From contig DAOVRL010000208.1 in the NCBI GenBank assembly GCA_030628155.1, positions 1 to 6,690 on the forward strand: DNA of 6,690 bases, written 5' to 3'. The notes below the pieces were generated by a model that saw nothing but the letters and a program-made list of their open reading frames with translations, did not search any database and had not been told where the DNA came from. The DNA comes from DAOVRL01 sp023128595 (GTDB lineage: Bacteria > Planctomycetota > Phycisphaerae > Sedimentisphaerales > Anaerobacaceae). Below are positions 5,145 through 6,690 of this stretch, one piece after another (within the stretch, counting starts at the first letter, position 1; each line of letters starts with the position of its first letter). Position numbers and translations under genes: made by a program.

Positions 5145-6110
5145 TTGAGAGTTCTTTCGGGTATTCAGCCGTCCGGCAGGCTTCATATAGGCAACTTCTT
5201 CGGGGCGATGCGGCCGCAGCTTGGGCTCCAGGCCGAGCACGATTGCTTCTATTTCATCGCCGACTACCACGCCCTGACGAGCAACCCGGACCCGGCCGAC
5301 GTTGCTCAGCATGTTCTTGATGTCGCAACAGACTATATCGCGTTGGGCCTTGATGTGCAAAAAACCGTCTTCTGGCGCCAATCCGACGTGCCCGAGGTTA
5401 CCGAACTGACCTGGCTGCTTTCCTGCATAACCCCGATGGGCCTTTTGCAGCGGTGCACAAGCTACAAAGACAAAGTCGCTCTGGGTCTGAGCCCTAATCA
5501 CGGCTTGTTCGCGTATCCCGTTCTTCAGGCAGCCGACATTCTTATTTACAACAGTGACCTGGTTCCCGTCGGCGCCGACCAGAAGCAGCATATCGAAGTG
5601 ACGCGCGACATCGCCATCCGCTTCAACAACAACTATGGCGAAATACTCACGCTGCCCAGGGCATACATAATTGAATCCGTGGCCGTCGTCCCCGGCCTGG
5701 ACGGGCAAAAAATGAGCAAAAGCTACGGAAATACCATCGAGATATTCGAGCCGGAGGACAGCATCGAAAAGAAAATTATGAAAATCGTTACCGACTCGAC
5801 GCCCCTCGAAGAGCCAAAGGACCCCGAGAGCTGCAACGTCTTTGCGCTCTTGAAGCTTGTGGCTTCGGCCGACGAGCTGGCCGAGTGGGAGAACAAATAT
5901 CGAAACGGCGGGACGGGCTATGGCGAGGCCAAAGAACGCCTCGCAGAACTGATGATAGACTACTTCAAGCCTTTCCGGCAAAAAAGGGCCGAACTCGAAG
6001 GTAATATCGACTACGTCAAAGAAGTCCTCGCTCAGGGCGCCGAGCGGGCCAGGGCCGTGGCCGCCGAGACCCTTGCCGGGGCCCGAAAGGCTGTGGGCCT
6101 GGGAGCGTGA
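5145..6110 (+). CDS. trpS: Tryptophanyl-tRNA synthetase
   Basis: A complete 321-residue class Ic aminoacyl-tRNA synthetase that charges tRNA-Trp with tryptophan using ATP, in the cytoplasm. The N-terminus RVLSGIQPSGRLHIGN is diagnostic, with the HIGH-type motif HIGN at residues 14-17. The middle carries DYHALT, the GLLQRCTSYKDK segment, YPVLQAADILIYNSDLVPVG and ADQKQHIEVTRDIA, the tryptophan and adenylate pocket blocks of bacterial TrpRS. The KMSKS loop is at 189-193, in PGLDGQKMSKSYGN. The C-terminal helical anticodon-binding part ends normally, and the length is typical for the family. The start is TTG, fixed by a full-consensus ribosome site. It is followed 2 bp later by the DUF2007-type gene and then scpA, so the three are almost certainly cotranscribed. 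Nothing looks damaged. Confidence 0.97.
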   Translation: MRVLSGIQPSGRLHIGNFFGAMRPQLGLQAEHDCFYFIADYHALTSNPDPADVAQHVLDVATDYIALGLDVQKTVFWRQSDVPEVTELTWLLSCITPMGLLQRCTSYKDKVALGLSPNHGLFAYPVLQAADILIYNSDLVPVGADQKQHIEVTRDIAIRFNNNYGEILTLPRAYIIESVAVVPGLDGQKMSKSYGNTIEIFEPEDSIEKKIMKIVTDSTPLEEPKDPESCNVFALLKLVASADELAEWENKYRNGGTGYGEAKERLAELMIDYFKPFRQKRAELEGNIDYVKEVLAQGAERARAVAAETLAGARKAVGLGA

Positions 6111-6112
6111 TT

Positions 6113-6289
6113 GTGGAAGATAATCTTGTTACAATTGCCAGATTTGATGATTACATCGAAGCCGACCTGGCAAAGCAGTTGCTCGCGGATTTCGGCATCA
6201 AATCGGTCGTAATGGGCCAGAACGTGGCGAACGTGTATGGCGGAGTTCCCGCCGTCGTGGATCTGGAACTGAAAACTCTCGAGAGCTAG
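6113..6289 (+). CDS. DUF2007-type small protein, cut by an in-frame TAG
   Basis: The frame encodes 58 residues beginning MEDNLVTIARFDDYIEADLA, the start of the DUF2007 'putative signal transducing protein' fold, an approximately 70-80-residue ferredoxin-like domain. IARFDDYIEADLAKQLLADFGI is strand 1 and helix 1, followed by the QNVANVYGGVPAVVDLEL strands. The usual last helix, of the A-x-x-A-x-x-IL type, is missing because TAG at 6287-6289 ends the frame early. The same frame continues with that very helix (see 6287-6340). I prefer GTG 6113 because GGGAG lies 7 bp upstream; GTG 6107, overlapping the trpS stop as GTGA, is the alternative. The function of the family is unknown. It sits between trpS and scpA and is probably cotranscribed. 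Confidence 0.75.
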   Translation: MEDNLVTIARFDDYIEADLAKQLLADFGIKSVVMGQNVANVYGGVPAVVDLELKTLES

Positions 6290-6340
6290 GCCCGGCAGGC
6301 GATGGATATCCTGAAATCCGACAAACAGCAGGAGCAGTAA
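6287..6340 (+). other. In-frame continuation of the DUF2007-type gene beyond TAG 6287-6289
   Basis: Without a frame change, the codons after TAG read ARQAMDILKSDKQQEQ and end at TAA 6338-6340, directly before the scpA start. This is the kind of amphipathic helix plus polar tail expected to finish the domain (E-x-A-RQAMDIL). If the TAG were CAG, the protein would be a normal 75 residues reading TLESQARQAMDIL. The segment also holds the AGGAG ribosome site for scpA. Confidence 0.7.
6330..6334 (+). promoter_or_regulatory. Ribosome binding site for the TTG start of scpA
   Basis: AGGAG ends 6 bp before TTG 6341. The TTG follows the TAA stop at 6338-6340 with no gap, and no ATG stands at a suitable place, so ribosomes ending the upstream frame would be placed directly at the scpA start. 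Confidence 0.65.
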
Positions 6341-6690
6341 TTGGCCGACTATCGTGTAAATCTTGATATATTTGCGGGGCCGCTGGATTTGCTCTTATAC
6401 CTGGTCCGCAAGGAGGAGGTCGATATTTACGACATCCCCATCGCCGGAATAACCGACCAGTACATCCGCTATATCGAGATGCTCAAGAGCCTTGACATCG
6501 ATCTCGCCGGCGACTTCCTGGTAATGGCCGCTACATTAATGCAGATAAAATCGGCGATGCTACTGCCCAAAGCGGAACCGGAGCTGCTGGGGGACGATGA
6601 CCTCGCCGACCCACGCGCTGAGCTTATCCGCCAGCTTCTCGAATACAAAAAATTCAAAGACGCCGCCAATCTGCTCAGCGCCGCCGCAGA
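6341..6690 (+). CDS. scpA: Segregation and condensation protein A (3' end outside window)
   Basis: The first 116 codons of ScpA, the kleisin subunit that, with ScpB, bridges the SMC ATPase dimer in the bacterial condensin compacting and segregating the chromosome. Diagnostic blocks are YRVNLDIFAGPLDLLLYLVR (residues 4-23), the DIYDIPIAGITDQYIRYIE block and the SMC-neck-binding helix DIDLAGDFLVMAATLMQIKS, followed by AMLLPKAE. The acidic linker LGDDDLADPRAEL and the RQLLEYKKFKDAANLL helix also fit. The start is TTG directly after a TAA. scpB would be expected just to the right of the window. No defects are seen. Confidence 0.95.
   Translation, partial: MADYRVNLDIFAGPLDLLLYLVRKEEVDIYDIPIAGITDQYIRYIEMLKSLDIDLAGDFLVMAATLMQIKSAMLLPKAEPELLGDDDLADPRAELIRQLLEYKKFKDAANLLSAAA

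Noticed and set aside
5079..5981. 300-codon minus-strand open frame opposite trpS
   Set aside because: It is antisense to a clear, full-length TrpRS with all motifs, and its translation shows no recognisable family. It is a shadow of codon bias.
6287..6289. Pyrrolysine codon
   Set aside because: Nothing in the family suggests a special residue here, and a CAG-to-TAG change explains it more simply.
1..6690. tRNA, rRNA, CRISPR array, insertion sequence or origin
   Set aside because: No cloverleaf, spaced direct repeats, transposase motif or DnaA-box cluster was found on reading both strands.

Overview
The window looks like a piece of a bacterial chromosome from the Planctomycetota, most likely a Phycisphaerae-type lineage. 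This is inferred from the large secreted protein of the hydrazine-synthase-alpha-like propeller family (an expansion typical of that phylum), from the mix of secreted-protein and sugar-kinase genes, and from the moderately GC-rich composition. No 16S or other phylogenetic marker is present to prove it, and trpS and scpA are too universal to settle the phylum by eye.

Layout, left to right. (1) 1-1553, minus strand: the first 517 codons of an exported HZS-alpha-like beta-propeller protein whose 3' end lies outside the window; a good sigma70-type promoter sits at 1615-1643. (2) About 1677-2294, plus strand: the C-terminal 40% of an FGGY sugar kinase whose N-terminal half is gone, probably a gene remnant. 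(3) 2333-3695, minus strand: a two-gene unit with a thioredoxin-type arsenate reductase (arsC) followed after 43 bp by a UlaG-like metallo-beta-lactamase-fold hydrolase. It has a TTGGAA-17-TATACT promoter and a 14-bp perfect palindrome in its leader. (4) 3696-4013: a divergent regulatory region with a 13-bp perfect inverted repeat (arms 59 bp apart) and a strong plus-strand promoter. (5) 4014-4226, plus strand: a 70-residue, lysine-rich, Myb/SANT-like helix-turn-helix protein, with a possible terminator at 4364-4393. (6) 4373-5082, minus strand: an AT-rich stretch (about 37% GC in two sampled 60-base lines) holding two out-of-frame pieces that look like one former gene: an EVE/PUA-like N-terminus and a PD-(D/E)XK-nuclease-like C-terminus. 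(7) 5145-6690, plus strand: a tight housekeeping operon of trpS, a DUF2007-type small gene cut by an in-frame TAG, and scpA, running off the right edge.

The housekeeping operon joins tryptophanyl-tRNA charging with the ScpA subunit of the SMC condensin. All three of its genes appear to start with TTG or GTG. The rest is accessory: a surface/export protein, a sugar-kinase relic, an arsenate detoxification enzyme without its usual regulator and pump, a small DNA-binding protein and a decayed nuclease-like gene. No complete new defence or mobile system is visible. The points most worth following up are the small lysine-rich DNA-binding protein with its structured upstream region, the in-frame amber codon, and the broken EVE-nuclease gene.
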